Source: Lutraria lutraria
Taxonomy: Eukaryota; Mollusca; Bivalvia; Venerida; Mactridae
Reading direction: 5' to 3'
DNA: 64,000 nucleotides
NCBI GenBank assembly: GCA_964023205.1
Contig: OZ026851.1
Span: forward strand, 17,677,528-17,741,527
Shown here piece by piece: positions 47,371 to 58,389 of the stretch. Under the pieces are notes generated by a model that worked only from the letters and a program-made list of their open reading frames with translations, was not told where the DNA came from and did no database searches. How positions within the stretch are numbered: position 1 is the stretch's first letter; every line of letters starts with the position of its first letter. Both the position numbers and the translations under genes were made by a program.

Positions 47371-47576
47371 TTAATAAGGGTATGACTTTACAAGGATTTC
47401 CAAGTGGCGATATCCCACAATGTAGCTGTACCAAGTGGCACCGAGGGTATTAGTGACACAATAACCCCGCACAAGCCTGAATCTATTCTCCCAGATACAA
47501 AGCTTGCAGTCATCCTTTTTGACATCAACTGAAGACACCCTGTACTGGTCAACATACAGTAACAATAATGCATCAT
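47371..47576 (-). pseudogene. Possible WD40-like coding fragment, frameshifted
   Basis: On the minus strand one frame reads VDQYRVSSVDVKKDDCKLCIW followed by ENRFRL, and a second frame ends PSVPLGTATLWDIATWKSL. Each segment resembles part of a WD-repeat blade (hydrophobic strand, then IW or LWD), and the change of frame between them would be explained by a frameshift. The GC content is higher than in the flanks. An acceptor-like TACTGTATGTTGACCAG lies just upstream. It could be a retroposed pseudogene fragment in the large intron or a decayed exon. The match is by eye and weak; I cannot name a parent gene. Confidence 0.25.
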
Positions 47577-47711
47577 AAATTATATCAGTGGAGACAATTT
47601 GTCACAATTTCATATTATTATTTTAGTCACATAAAATAATTACCCCATCTATACCTGTATATAAATATCAAACATTACATAGAGTAGAAGATCAAAGATC
47701 ATGAAGGTTGA

Positions 47712-47805
47712 ACCCTGTCAAGTAGTTATTCATATTTCATGAACCATTCATGAACTATGCAAGAATAGTTCAAGACAAATTAATGTTTTCATGAATTATA
47801 ATACA
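47712..47805 (+). mobile_element. MITE-C copy adjoining SINE-F
   Basis: CCCTGTCAAGTAGTTATTCA, ATTTCATGAACCATTCATGA, AAGAATAGTTCAAGACAAAT and TTTTCATGAATTATAATAC. It ends about 10 bp before SINE-F copy 4. Confidence 0.65.
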
Positions 47806-47814
47806 AATATAATA

Positions 47815-48112
47815 GCCCGCCCGACTAGCTCAGTGGTTAGAGGGTTAGTCTACTGATCAAGCGGTTGTGAGTTAGAACCCCAAGCGAGGCTCACACTGTC
47901 CGTGACAAATTTGACTGAAGATATTACATCCTACGTTAATGTCCTCCACCTCTTAATTATGTGGGGAAGTTTGGCAGAAGCTTACACATAGAATGTGGTT
48001 AGTACTGGTTAAGGCCTAAATGTAGTCCAGGAAAGATGGTTAGGATAACTGCCCACCACGATATGACTGTAATAATGTTGAAAATGGCGTTAAACCCGAT
48101 GAAACAAACAAA
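47815..48112 (+). mobile_element. SINE-F copy 4, best preserved
   Basis: tRNA-like head GCCCGCCCGACTAGCTCAGT (A box TAGCTCAGTGG) and B box GAGTTAGAACCCC. The body has ATCCTACGTTAATGTCCTCC, GTGGGGAAGTTTGGCAGAAG, GGTTAGTACTGGTTAAGGCC and CAGGAAAGATGGTTAGGATA, then ACTGCCCACCACG. The 3' end is GTTGAAAATGGCGTTAAACC and the tail AAACAAACAAA. RNA polymerase III promoter boxes, a composite body and a simple tail define a tRNA-derived SINE. Confidence 0.82.
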
Positions 48113-48554
48113 TATGATATGGAAAGTACCAATTCAAGGGGAACAACTCTTCATTGCTAAAACATCTGAATGAGTTGTGAATTTTTGTCTCATCCAGGTG
48201 TATCTGGGTATTAGGGGTTAAAATACTATTTACATCACCTTTGATGTTTGTATTTGACATAACATAGTGTCAGTGATACGGAGTCTATGTAGAATATTTC
48301 TGTCACATCTTGTAGGATCGGTTTTCATCTTGTTGACACCACTTGACAATGTCTCAAGTATCTACACCTCAAAAATAGTTCTGTTTTATGCAACAGACTA
48401 TAAAAAGATGGGTAGATAAATAAAAGAGAAGAGTCTTGTGTGCATTAGGCTTCACACAGGTTATTTAATCAGTTAAGGATCAAGGTCATCTGGCCTGAAT
48501 CAGGTATAGTTCAACAATATTTACCTGGTACTCAGGAAGATTGAATCAAATAAG
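48113..48554. other. AT-rich sequence, nothing recognised
   Basis: Contains AAGGGGAACAACTCTTC (dispersed motif type). No gene. Confidence 0.35.
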
Positions 48555-48612
48555 TTCTTGTTTATCTGTTGTTGAGCTGTCTATTCAACAGCTATTGTCT
48601 TTTCAGAGCCAC

Positions 48613-50468
48613 CCGAGAGAGAGGGGAAGAGAAGATACAGGAGAACCAGGCCCAGAGAGAGGGGAAGAGAAGATACAGGAGAACCAGGCCCAGAGAGAGG
48701 GGAAGAGAAGATACAGGAGAACCAGGCCCAGAAAGAGGGGAAGAGAAGATACAGGAGAACCAGGCCCAGAGAGAGGGGAAGAGAAGATACAGGAGAACAA
48801 GGCCAAGAGAGAGGGGAAGAGAAGATACAGGAGAACCAGGCCCAGAGAGAGGGGAAGAGAAGGTACAGGAGAACCAGGCCCAGAGAGAGGGGAAGAGAAG
48901 ATACAGGAGAACCAGGCCCAGAGAGAGGGGAAGAGAAGATACAGGAGAACCAGGCCCAGAGAGAGGGAAGAGAAGATACAGGAGAACCAGGCCCAGAGAG
49001 AGGGGAAGAGAAGATACAGGAGAACCAGGCCCAGAGAGAGGGGAAGAGAAGATACAGGAGAACCAGGCCCAGAGAGAGGGGAAGAGAAGGTACAGGAGAA
49101 CCAGGCCCAGAGAGAGGGGAGAAGAGAAGATACAAGAGAATCAGGCCCAGAGAGAGGGGAAGAGAAGATACAGGAGAATCAGGCCCAGAGAGAGGGGAGA
49201 AGAGAAGATACAGGAGAACCAGGCCCAGAGAGAGGGGAAGAGAAGATACAGGAGAACCAGGCCCAGAGAGAGGGGAAGAGAAGATACAGGAGAACCAGGC
49301 CCAGAGAGAGGGGAAGAGAAGGTACATGAGAACCAGGCCCAGAGAGAGGGAAGAGAAGATACAGGAGAACCAGGCCCAGAGAGAGGGGAAGAGAAGATAC
49401 AGGAGAACCAGGCCCAGAGAGAGGGGAAGAGAAGATACAGGAGAACCAGGCCCAGAGAGAGGAGAAGAGAAGATACAGGAGAACCAGGCCCAGAGAGAGG
49501 GAAAGAGAAGATACAGGAGAACCAGGCCCAGAGAGAGGGGAAGAGAAGATACAGGAGAACCAGGCCCAGAGAGAGGAGAAGAGAAGATACAGGAGAACCA
49601 GGCCCAGAGAGAGGGGAAGAGAAGATACAGGAGAACCAGGCCCAGAGAGAGGGGAAGAGAAGATACAGGAGAACCAGGCCCAGAGAGAGGGGAAGAGAAG
49701 ATACAGGAGAACCAGGCCCAGAGAGAGGGAAAGAGAAGATACAGGAGAACCAGGCCCAGAGAGAGGGGAAGAGAAGATACAGGAGAATCAGATCCAGGGA
49801 GAGGGGAAGAGAAGATACAGGAGAATCAGGCCCAGATAGAGGGGAGAAGAGAAGATACAGGAGAATCAGGCCCAGAGAGAGGGGAGAAGAGAAGATACAG
49901 GAGAATCAGGCCCAGAGAGAGGGAAGAAGAGAAGATACAGGAGAATCAGGCCCAGAGAGAGGGGAGAAGAGAAGATACAGGAGAATCAGGCCCAGAGAGA
50001 GGGGAGAAGAGAAGATACAGGAGAATCAGGCCCAGAGAGAGGGGAGAAGAGAAGATACAGGAGAATCAGGCCCAGAGAGAGGGAAGAAGAGAAGATACAG
50101 GAGAATCAGGCCCAGAGAGAGGGAAGAAGAGAAGATACAGGAGAATCAGGCCCAGAGAGAGGGAAGAAGAGAAGATACAGGAGAATCAGGCGCAGAGAGA
50201 GGGAAGAAGAGAAGATACAGGAGAATCAGGCCCAGAGAGAGGGGAGAAGAGAAGATACAGGAGAATCAGGCCCAGAGAGAGGGGAGAAGAGAAGACACAG
50301 GAGAATCAGGCGCAGAGAGAGGGGAGAAGAGAAGATACAGGAGAATCAGGCCCAGAGAGAGGGAAGAAGAGAAGATACAGGAGAATCAGGCCCAGAGAGA
50401 GGGGAGAAGAGAAGATACAGGAGAATCAGGCCCAGAGAGAGGGGAGAAGAGAAGATACAGGAGAATCG
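48613..50468. repeat. Purine-rich tandem array, 38-bp units then 40-bp units
   Basis: The 38-bp unit GAGAACCAGGCCCAGAGAGA + GGGGAAGAGAAGATACAG occurs about 32 times (to about 49,830). The 40-bp unit GAGAATCAGGCCCAGAGAGA + GGGGAGAAGAGAAGATACAG follows about 16 times. The change is an added GA plus C-to-T. One strand is almost pure purine. The unit lacks stop codons in all plus-strand frames, so frames of up to 697 codons (REGKRRYRRTRP-type repeats) run through; these are artefacts. Confidence 0.97.
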
Positions 50469-50536
50469 GACATTTATATCCCTACTCTTATAACAAAATG
50501 TTTTTCTTTGTTCTTTATTATGCCCAGGGTGAAGCA

Positions 50537-50952
50537 CTGATACATGCCTCACCTATTTCACTGATACATGCCTCACCTATTTCACTGATACACGCCTCAC
50601 CTATTTCACTGATACATGCCTCACCTATTTCACTGATACCATTGCCTCACCTATTTCACTGATACACGCCTCACCTATTTCACTGATACATGCCTCACCT
50701 ATTTCACTGATACATGCCTCACCTATTTCACTGATACACGCCTCACCTATTTCACTGATACATGCCTCACCTATTTCACTGATACACGCCTCACCTATTT
50801 CACTGATACATGCCTCACCTATTTCACTGATACATGCCTCACCTATTTCACTGATACCATTGCCTCACCTATTTCACTGATACACGCCTCACCTATTTCA
50901 CTGATACATACATGCCTCACCTATTTCACTGATACATGCCTCACCTATTTCT
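50537..50952. repeat. 24-bp tandem array, about 17 units
   Basis: The unit CTGATACATGCCTCACCTAT + TTCA alternates with CTGATACACGCC. Two copies have CTGATACCATTGCC and one has GATACATACATGCC. The two ACCATTGCC variants lie about 216 bp apart with the same neighbours, so a block of about nine units was duplicated. Confidence 0.95.
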
Positions 50953-51083
50953 TAACAAACTACTGCTCTTGGTAATTGGGAAGGTGAAAACGAAAAAGTG
51001 TCCCTGAAATTTTAAAGGCGGATTCAAACCCATGCCCTAACAATTAGTAGTCAAACGCATTACCACTAGACCACTGATCCAAC

Positions 51084-51815
51084 CCGTAAAAAAACAGTAA
51101 ATTGTCATCAATGTATTGTCAAATAATGAGCCTCTGTCACACTAATGCCTCCTTTTCTAAATGGCATGAAAAAAGGGCCAAAAAACCTAGAGCCAATTCA
51201 ATGCTGTTGTACATAGTTTTATTGAACACCGGACAACAAATGTATGCAGAATAACATTGGTCATACTGTCACACAGATGTGTACAAGTCTATTTACCAAG
51301 TTTCAAAACCCACAATCCCCAGTTAGTTCTGTTGTCAGAGTCCAACTTGCAGACAAATGATTATTTCCAGCGAAATAGTTTCAATATTACTGAATAATTT
51401 GGACAGTTTTGGATAATTGGTCTTTTATCAAACTTTTGGTATCAAAGTGGTTTGTATGTAAAATAATGGATTCAAGGACAAAGTTTTGACATCATAATTA
51501 TATAAATCAGCTTATTTAAGGGACAAAGTGGGCCTGTGGATGGTTTAGTCTGTCACTAGAAACATCCTGTTACACACGCCTCACAGTCTAATTCCTCAAT
51601 AAACACACACCCTACTTAAATCCTCAAGTCTATGTTTGATTTCGGTTGGGTTTCGTATTTCAAGCCGATAGCAAACAAAATAAGGTTAAAACAAATTCCA
51701 ATATTTGCCTGCAGCTAAGAGACTAACAATTATAAAAATCATATAAAATTACCTATTTCTGAGGCAAAAATTTATATTTTCCTGGACGTACACTAAGTTT
51801 TCATACAGTCATTTA
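51084..51815. other. AT-rich sequence, nothing recognised
   Basis: No exon, RNA gene or repeat family copy found. Confidence 0.35.
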
Positions 51816-51915
51816 AGCCCTGTCAAATAGTTATTCATACTTCATGAACAGTTCATAAAGTATGCAAGAATAGTTCAAGAAAAATTCATATTTTCATGAA
51901 TTTCTTTCGAAGGGA
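51816..51915 (+). mobile_element. MITE-C copy, complete
   Basis: CCCTGTCAAATAGTTATTCA, CTTCATGAACAGTTCATAAA, AAGAATAGTTCAAGAAAAAT, CATGAATTTCTTTCGAAGGG. It ends about 15 bp before the TTAA element. Confidence 0.7.
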
Positions 51916-52714
51916 AGTTTTTTCAGTTAAGGTGGAACCAAACGATTGAAATAACGTCGTTTTCGACGTCAAAACGGTCATTTTTACGGAATATATAGTG
52001 CCTCTCTGAAAATACCTATCGCTCTATCAATTTATGTAGATATTTAATGAATGCTGTTCATGATTTAATTATAAGTGCAAGTAAAACGATTTTAAATGTA
52101 AAGTTTAGTTTTTTTTCTTCTCACTTCCAAACTTAAATTATTTTTATTAAAAATCTGCCTGAGGGATTTTTTTATATTTTTGTTTAAATGTTTTATTTAA
52201 AGTTTGATGTGTCATCTGCTGTTCTCGAAAATTTTAAGAAAATCTATCGAGCCGTTTTTATTTTATTAAAGCTTTAAATGATAGCATTACCTTATAAAGC
52301 ACTCATTCGCTTTCAAGAACGTCGTTTCAAACACACGTCATGTTTTGATATCTATCGCGTACTTACATCTATTTTACTTAATGTATACAATGATCTAAAA
52401 CGATTTGCTGAAATTAATGATACATTGTCTGTCAGTAACCCTAATCACATTGCCATTCTTTTTAGATAACTATGAACACATTATATTATCATTTTAGTGT
52501 GCTTAATTTTGTATACATTTGCGTATATAAATAATGTAACAAAATTGCAAAACTTTGACCGCTCTAGTGAACTAAAATGGAAGATAATTTTGATTATTAC
52601 TTCCATTTTTTGTATAAAAAACAAGGTTCCATGATTTACATAATATATAATTATTATGTTATGATTGAGATGTATAGTTAGATATGTTGTTTTAATGATA
52701 TGCATTCATTTTTC

Positions 52715-53575
52715 AAAGCGCCCCGGGGTAACCTGAAAATGTTTTCAGATTACCGGGTAGGGCATTTGAAAATGGAGGGGGTAATTTCATAACGTTTTAA
52801 TTGTACCCCTCCCGGTAACTTAAAAACGTTTTCAAATTCCCGGGGGTACTCTAAAAACGTTTTAAAGTTACGGGGGGTAACTTCAAACGGGGGAGCTTGA
52901 AAACGTTACAGAATACCCCCGGGTAATAATAAGAGAGAGCTTGCACACGAATAAGGAGATTACAATTTCAAACACATAAATGCATACATGTTCTACAGTT
53001 ATATGAGACTATACACGCGGTCCTTATTAAGAAATCAAACAACGAAATCAAATGATGTCATACACTGACAAGTCCATTCCTTCTTTATGGAATCCTATGA
53101 GCGTTTTTGCTCCAATACCAATGCAATCTTAAAACATTTTGACAAAAAATATATAAAAACAATAATTTTTATTAACTATTGTTGGTTTTCTGAACACAAG
53201 TAAGTGTGGAATTGCACAGGTCATGTCTTGCATTTTTGTTAATTAATTGAATAAAGGCGCGTACTCTCCATAACCCTAATAGGATTCCATAGCTTCATAT
53301 AATTATTGCGTATATTCAGTTTAGAAATACAGGAATTATATGTCAATAAACCATGTTGACTGTGACTCATTTAAGTATGAATTATAACCTGAAATATAAA
53401 CGTTTTTGCCACGAAGAATCAACATAGGGAGGGCGGGATTATTAAAACGGGGGAGGGAGTTTGAAAATGTTTTAATGTTACCGGGGCTGGTACAATGAAA
53501 ACGTTCTTAAGTTACCGGGGGGTAACCTGAAAAAGGGGGAGCTTGAAAACGTTACACCGGTAGCTTTAAGGATTA
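52715..53575. repeat. GTTACCGGGGGGTAAC palindrome clusters inside the TTAA element
   Basis: Two GC-rich clusters (about 52,715-52,925 and 53,445-53,570) contain AAACGTTTTAAAGTTACGGG, CCCGGTAACTTAAAAACG, GTTACCGGGGGGTAACCTG and GGGGGAGCTTGAAAACGTTA. The last occurs in both. Each unit is an imperfect palindrome around CCGG. Confidence 0.75.
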
Positions 53576-53711
53576 AGAAGGTTCTTAATATTTTCCGGTA
53601 AGCCATGGTTGTATTATATATTAAACATTTTAACAAATACGGGACTGATTGCCCGATAGCGCCAGAACAACAAGGTCCATCCAGGACTGCCATGGATGAC
53701 TACAGTGTTTC

Positions 53712-54168
53712 TAGGGCTGTGGCGAGTATCCGAGTACTCGGGTATTCAGGAATCAAAGTGAAAAATAATCGAGTATGAATAATCGTCATTACTAAGATTC
53801 GTGGTTCGCGATCTTGTTTTTAACAAATTAAAAGTGTATTCTTTGTTCTTAAAAAAACATTTTCTCTGAATAAATATTGTCTCATCATTGACTACTTTGT
53901 TCGCCAAGATGTATAATCGGTTCTTTAAATAATGATGCTGGTAAATCAATTAACTGGAAGGGAGTACGTATTGATTTAAGCCATAGAATAATTTATATAT
54001 TGATTTACTGCATTATTCGTAAAAGAAATATTTAGCTGTCTTCAGGACTGCAATTTTGAAGTTTTAATGGGTTACTTTTTAACAAGATTCGTGATTCGAT
54101 TTGTGGATCGTAAGTGTTAAATCGTGGATTGGATCGGATCGCCACGCACCCAACGATCCACAGCCCTA
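53712..54168. mobile_element. hAT-like MITE nested in the TTAA element
   Basis: Ends TAGGGCTGTGG and CCACAGCCCTA form an 11-bp inverted repeat 457 bp apart. The flanks AGTGTTTC and AGTGTCAC match at 6 of 8 positions, consistent with a decayed 8-bp hAT target duplication. The subterminal region has CGAGTATCCGAGTACTCGGG and GGATCGGATCGCCACGC. It carries no transposase. Confidence 0.6.
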
Positions 54169-54718
54169 AGTGTCACCAGGGTTGTACTCCTGGTTTGACA
54201 GGGTTTCGCCAGGTCACTCATCCGGGACCAACCGAGAGTCAACTCGGAACAGAGAGAATAGCGCTGTACACAGTGTGTCAAACAACGTTTTTTGAAGGCG
54301 AATGAGCATTTTGTAGGGTAACGCTATATAGTGAAGATTGGATAAAATAAAAACTGCTCGATAGATTTTCTTAAAATTTACGAGAACAGTAGATGACACA
54401 TCAAACTTTATTTTAGACAAAAATAACAAAAATCCCTTGGGCAGATTTTTAATAAAAATAATTTAAGTTTGAAAGTGAGAAGAAAACAACATTAAATTTT
54501 ACATTTAAAATCGTTTTACTTGCACTTATAATTAAATCATTAACATCAAATTTATACCTACGCGCAGGTAATTTTATTCTGTGCCATTAAATTTTTATTT
54601 CATTAAATATCCACATGAAGTGATAGAGCGATAGGTATTTTCAGAGAGGCACTATAAATACCGCAAAAATGACCGTTTTGACGTCGAAAAGGACGTTATT
54701 TCAATCGTTTGGTTCCAC

Positions 54719-55976
54719 TTAATAATAACTTTCAAGTCTAAAGTAAGAAAAAAAGTATCAAAGTTAGAAATCTGTATTAATGATATACAATAACCATACT
54801 TTTAATACATTTAATGGCAGACATATCATATCTGTTATCATAGGACCACTGTGATTTCAATGATTGAATATTAATGAGTTATGATTTAAAACCGGGATTT
54901 TAAGCTGATAGATTATTACTTCTAAGGCACTATATAAATTACATGAATGTTGTCTTGGTGGATATCTGCCCCATAAAGGCTGTAAGTCAAATCTAGAATT
55001 TTTGTCTTAGATTGATTTTGGAAATTAAACAATAGTTCAGCTTTCTATAGCCATCACTTGCTTGGTGAGCATGAATTTTGATGAGGACCAAAGCACTATG
55101 TTTTTCTACATCCGCCATGTAATTGTCAAACTCGAAACTTCGTGATTCATGTTGCGGTACAAGTCTATGTAAGTTCAGTTTCCATGAGTACTTTCACTAC
55201 TTTGATATACTTTAACACATAAACTAATCTTATAAATTTTGTATATTCACAAAAATGGCAATCAAACATGGATAGTAAGATGTATTAAGAATTGGTATTC
55301 TTTCAAATCTAGCGAGCAAAACAAAACAATGGCAGTTGCTCTCATCCAATGACAAAATTCTAATTTAACTAGATGTAGATAATATTTTAGAAATACTGAT
55401 ATTCAAGACAAAGTGATCACTTATGCTCCCCTCCAATGCTCCCCTCCAATGCTCCCCTCCAATGCTCCCCTACAACCAAGTGTAATTTTTAAGTCTTTCA
55501 TCAATTCAAAAGCTTCCTTAATTGTGTAAAGATAAAAACAGGTTGTTGACCGCAAACATTTAACAAAACAATGCAGAAGTCAAACGGCACGCTTGCTTGA
55601 ATAGATATCTATTTCAACAATTAATAGGTAGTGTACTGCAACAAATGATGTCAAAAATGTGATTGTGCTAACTAGATCAGTCCGATATGGAACAATGTCA
55701 TGAAGAAACCTTGGTTACAAAAATCTGAACAAGGACACCAATAGATGAATATATTAGAGACTTTATATAAGATCACTGAGCCCTAAATCTCGTCAAATCA
55801 AATGATTTTGAGCTTTTGACAAATGGTTAATAACCCTTACACTGCCAGATATGTATTAAGTATTAAAGTTTTGACAGCTTATTCAAAACTATAACCAGTA
55901 CCCAAAATTTACCATGGAAAATGTCCCCTCATCCAAGCTTTAGTGCAGGATGAAGGGCATTATCAGAATTAAAGCC
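54719..55976. other. AT-rich sequence with a 13-bp tandem repeat
   Basis: TGCTCCCCTCCAA occurs four times at about 55,424-55,475. No gene is supported. Confidence 0.5.
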
Positions 55977-57893
55977 GGAGGCTGAGGATGTATGTCCAGG
56001 AAGGAATGCGGAGGCTGAGCATGTATGTCCAGGAAGGAATGTGGAGGCTGAGCATGTATCTCCAGGAAGGAATGCGGAGGCTGAGCATGTATGTCCAGGA
56101 AGGAATGCGGAGGCTGAGCATGTATGTCCAGGAAGGAATGTGGAGGCTGAGCATGTATGTCCAGGAAGGAATGCGGAGGTTGAGCATGTATATGTCCAGG
56201 AAGGAATGTGGAGGCTGAGCATGTATGTCCAGGAAGGAATGTGGAGGCTGAGCATGTATGTCCAGGAAGGAATGCGGAGGCTGAGCATGTATGTCCAGGA
56301 AGGAATGTGGAGGCTGAGCATGTATATGTCCAGGAAGGAATGTGGAGGCTGAGCATGTATGTCCAGGAAGGAATGTGGAGGCTGAGCATGTATGTCCAGG
56401 AAGGAATGCGGAGGCTGAGCATGTATGTCCAGGAAGGAATGCGGAGGCTGAGCATGTATGTCCAGGAAGGAATGCGGAGGCTGAGCATGTATGTCCAGGA
56501 AGGAATGCGGAGGCTGAGCATGTATGTCCAGGAAGGAATGCGGAGGCTGAGCATGTATGTCCAGGAAGGAATGCGGAGGCTGAGCATGTATGTCCAGGAA
56601 GGAATGCGGAGGCTGAGCATGTATGTCCAGGAAGTAATGTGGAGGCTGAGCATGTATGTCCAGGAAGGAATGCGGAGGCTGAGCATGTATGTCCAGGAAG
56701 GAATGCGGAGGCTGAGCATGTATGTCCAGGAAGGAATGCGGAGGCTGAGCATGTATGTCCAGGAAGGAATGCGGAGGCTGAGCATGTATGTCCAGGAAGG
56801 AATGCGGAGGCTGAGCATGTATGTCCAGGAAGGAATGTGGAGGCTGAGCATGTATGTCCAGGAAGGAATGCGGAGGCTGAGCATGTATGTCCAGGAAGGA
56901 ATGTGGAGGCTGAGCATGTATGTCCAGGAAGGAATGTGGAGGCTGAGCATGTATGTCCAGGAAGGAATGCGGAGGCTGAGCATGTATATGTCCAGGAAGG
57001 AATGCGGAGGCTGAGCATGTATGTCCAGGAAGGAATGCGGAGGCTGAGCATGTATGTCCAGGAAGGAATGCGGAGGCTGAGCATGTATGTCCAGGAAGGA
57101 ATGCGGAGGCTGAGCATGTATGTCCAGGAAGGAATGCGGAGGCTGAGCATGTATGTCCAGGAAGGAATGCGGAGGCTGAGCATGTATGTCCAGGAAGGAA
57201 TGTGGAGGCTGAGCATGTATATGTCCAGGAAGGAATGTGGAGGCTGAGCATGTATGTCCAGGAAGGAATGTGGAGGCTGAGCATGTATATGTCCAGGAAG
57301 GAATGCGGAGGCTGAGCATGTATATGTCCAGGAAGGAATGCGGAGGCTGAGCATGTATATGTCCAGGAAGGAATGTGGAGGCTGAGCATGTATATGTCCA
57401 GGAAGGAATGTGGAGGCTGAGCATGTATATGTCCAGGAAGGAATGTGGAGGCTGAGCATGTATATGTCCAGGAAGGAATGCGGAGGCTGAGCATGTATAT
57501 GTCCAGGAAGGAATGTGGAGGCTGAGCATGTATATGTCCAGGAAGGAATGTGGAGGCTGAGCATGTATATGTCCAGGAAGGAATGTGGAGGCTGAGCATG
57601 TATATGTCCAGGAAGGAATGTGGAGGCTGAGCATGTATATGTCCAGGAAGGAATGCGGAGGCTGAGCATGTATATGTCCAGGAAGGAATGTGGAGGCTGA
57701 GCATGTATATGTCCAGGAAGGAATGCGGAGGCTGAGCATGTATATGTCCAGGAAGGAATGCGAAGGCTGAGCATGTATGTCCAGGAAGGAATGCGGAGGC
57801 TGAGCATGTATCTCCAGGAAGGAATGCGGAGGCTGAGCATGTATGTCCAGGAAGGAATGCGGAGGCTGAGCATGTATGTCCAGGAAGGAATGC
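55977..57893. repeat. Minisatellite array of 33/35-bp units, about 57 copies
   Basis: The unit is GGAATGCGGAGGCTGAGCAT followed by GTATGTCCAGGAA (33 bp); the longer form has GTATATGTCCAGGAA (35 bp). GCGG and GTGG alternate. 35-bp units occur singly at about 56.19, 56.32 and 56.98 kb and become the rule between about 57.22 and 57.77 kb, after which 33-bp units return. The unit has no stop codons in several frames on both strands, hence overlapping frames of up to 653 codons; none is credible as a protein. Confidence 0.97.
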
Positions 57894-58389
57894 TCACTCA
57901 TGTGAAGTCAGAGGCTTAATGAACATGATATGGATCAAGGTCTTAACCTATGTATAAGAAGCATCTGATTTTCTGACCCAAATTTGAACGAAAAACATGC
58001 ATTTTATACATCAGTGAAAATGGTACTTTTATTTGAACTTAGTTCATTGTTTCATATTCACATATTATCATTTAAATAGTAACCTCCATAATAAATAAGA
58101 CCTTTTATTTGATATTCAGTTAATAAAATGATAGATGACACCAGTCTTTCTTAATTGGTATCACTTTCTACTAGATGATAAATCTTAAAATTTAATTGAT
58201 GGTTTTGTTACAATGCAATATGATAGTAATGGAGGAAGTAGTTAAAATGTGATCAAGAAAAATGCAATAAAATTGGAAATGCCTTGTGAGAGGAGTCGAC
58301 CTTTTATACAATTATAAATGGATATGACTTGTGTGGATTTGTGGAGTTTATAATCTAACAAGTGCAATAGGAGGTGGAAAATAATGTAC
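57894..58389. other. AT-rich sequence, nothing recognised
   Basis: Right flank of the minisatellite. No gene. Confidence 0.35.

Larger units (their letters stand above)
48555..51083 (-). mobile_element. SINE-D copy 3, expanded by two internal tandem arrays
   Basis: On the minus strand the tRNA-like head runs from about 51,083: GGGTTGGATCAGTGGTCTAG, TGGTAATGCG, B box GGGTTTGAATCC. It is followed by the body, the 24-bp array, CATTTATATCCCTACTCTTA (plus-strand reading), the 38/40-bp array, and GAGCCACCC with CTATTCAACAGCT at the far end. The order agrees block by block with the 256-bp unexpanded copy at 9,870-10,125. The element has grown to about 2.5 kb purely by unit multiplication. Confidence 0.75.
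51931..54718. mobile_element. 2.8-kb DNA transposon with roughly 400-bp inverted repeats and TTAA duplication
   Basis: TTAA lies at 51,927-51,930 and 54,719-54,722. The left end reads GGTGGAACCAAACGATTGAA, ATAACGTCGTTTTCGACGTC, and the right end mirrors it (GACGTCGAAAAGGACGTTAT, TTCAATCGTTTGGTTCCAC). The inverted similarity continues inward for about 400-450 bp, with some indels, to the CACTCATTCGCTTTCAAG/CTTGAAGGCGAATGAG-like blocks. TTAA targets are used by piggyBac and Kolobok transposases; none is encoded, so it is non-autonomous. The middle has repeated GTTACCGGGG/GGTAAC palindromes and a nested hAT-like element. Confidence 0.8.

Noticed and set aside
48541..50662. Very long open frames (up to 697 codons) with Arg/Glu-rich repeats such as REGKRRYRRTRP
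   Set aside because: They run through a stop-free 38/40-bp purine-rich array in all three plus-strand frames at once, and the flanking sequence is a SINE. This is a property of the unit, not a gene.
55929..57901. Open frames of 591-653 codons in all three minus-strand frames, plus shorter plus-strand ones
   Set aside because: All arise from the 33/35-bp minisatellite. Simultaneous openness in overlapping frames and repeated switching by 35-bp units argue against translation.
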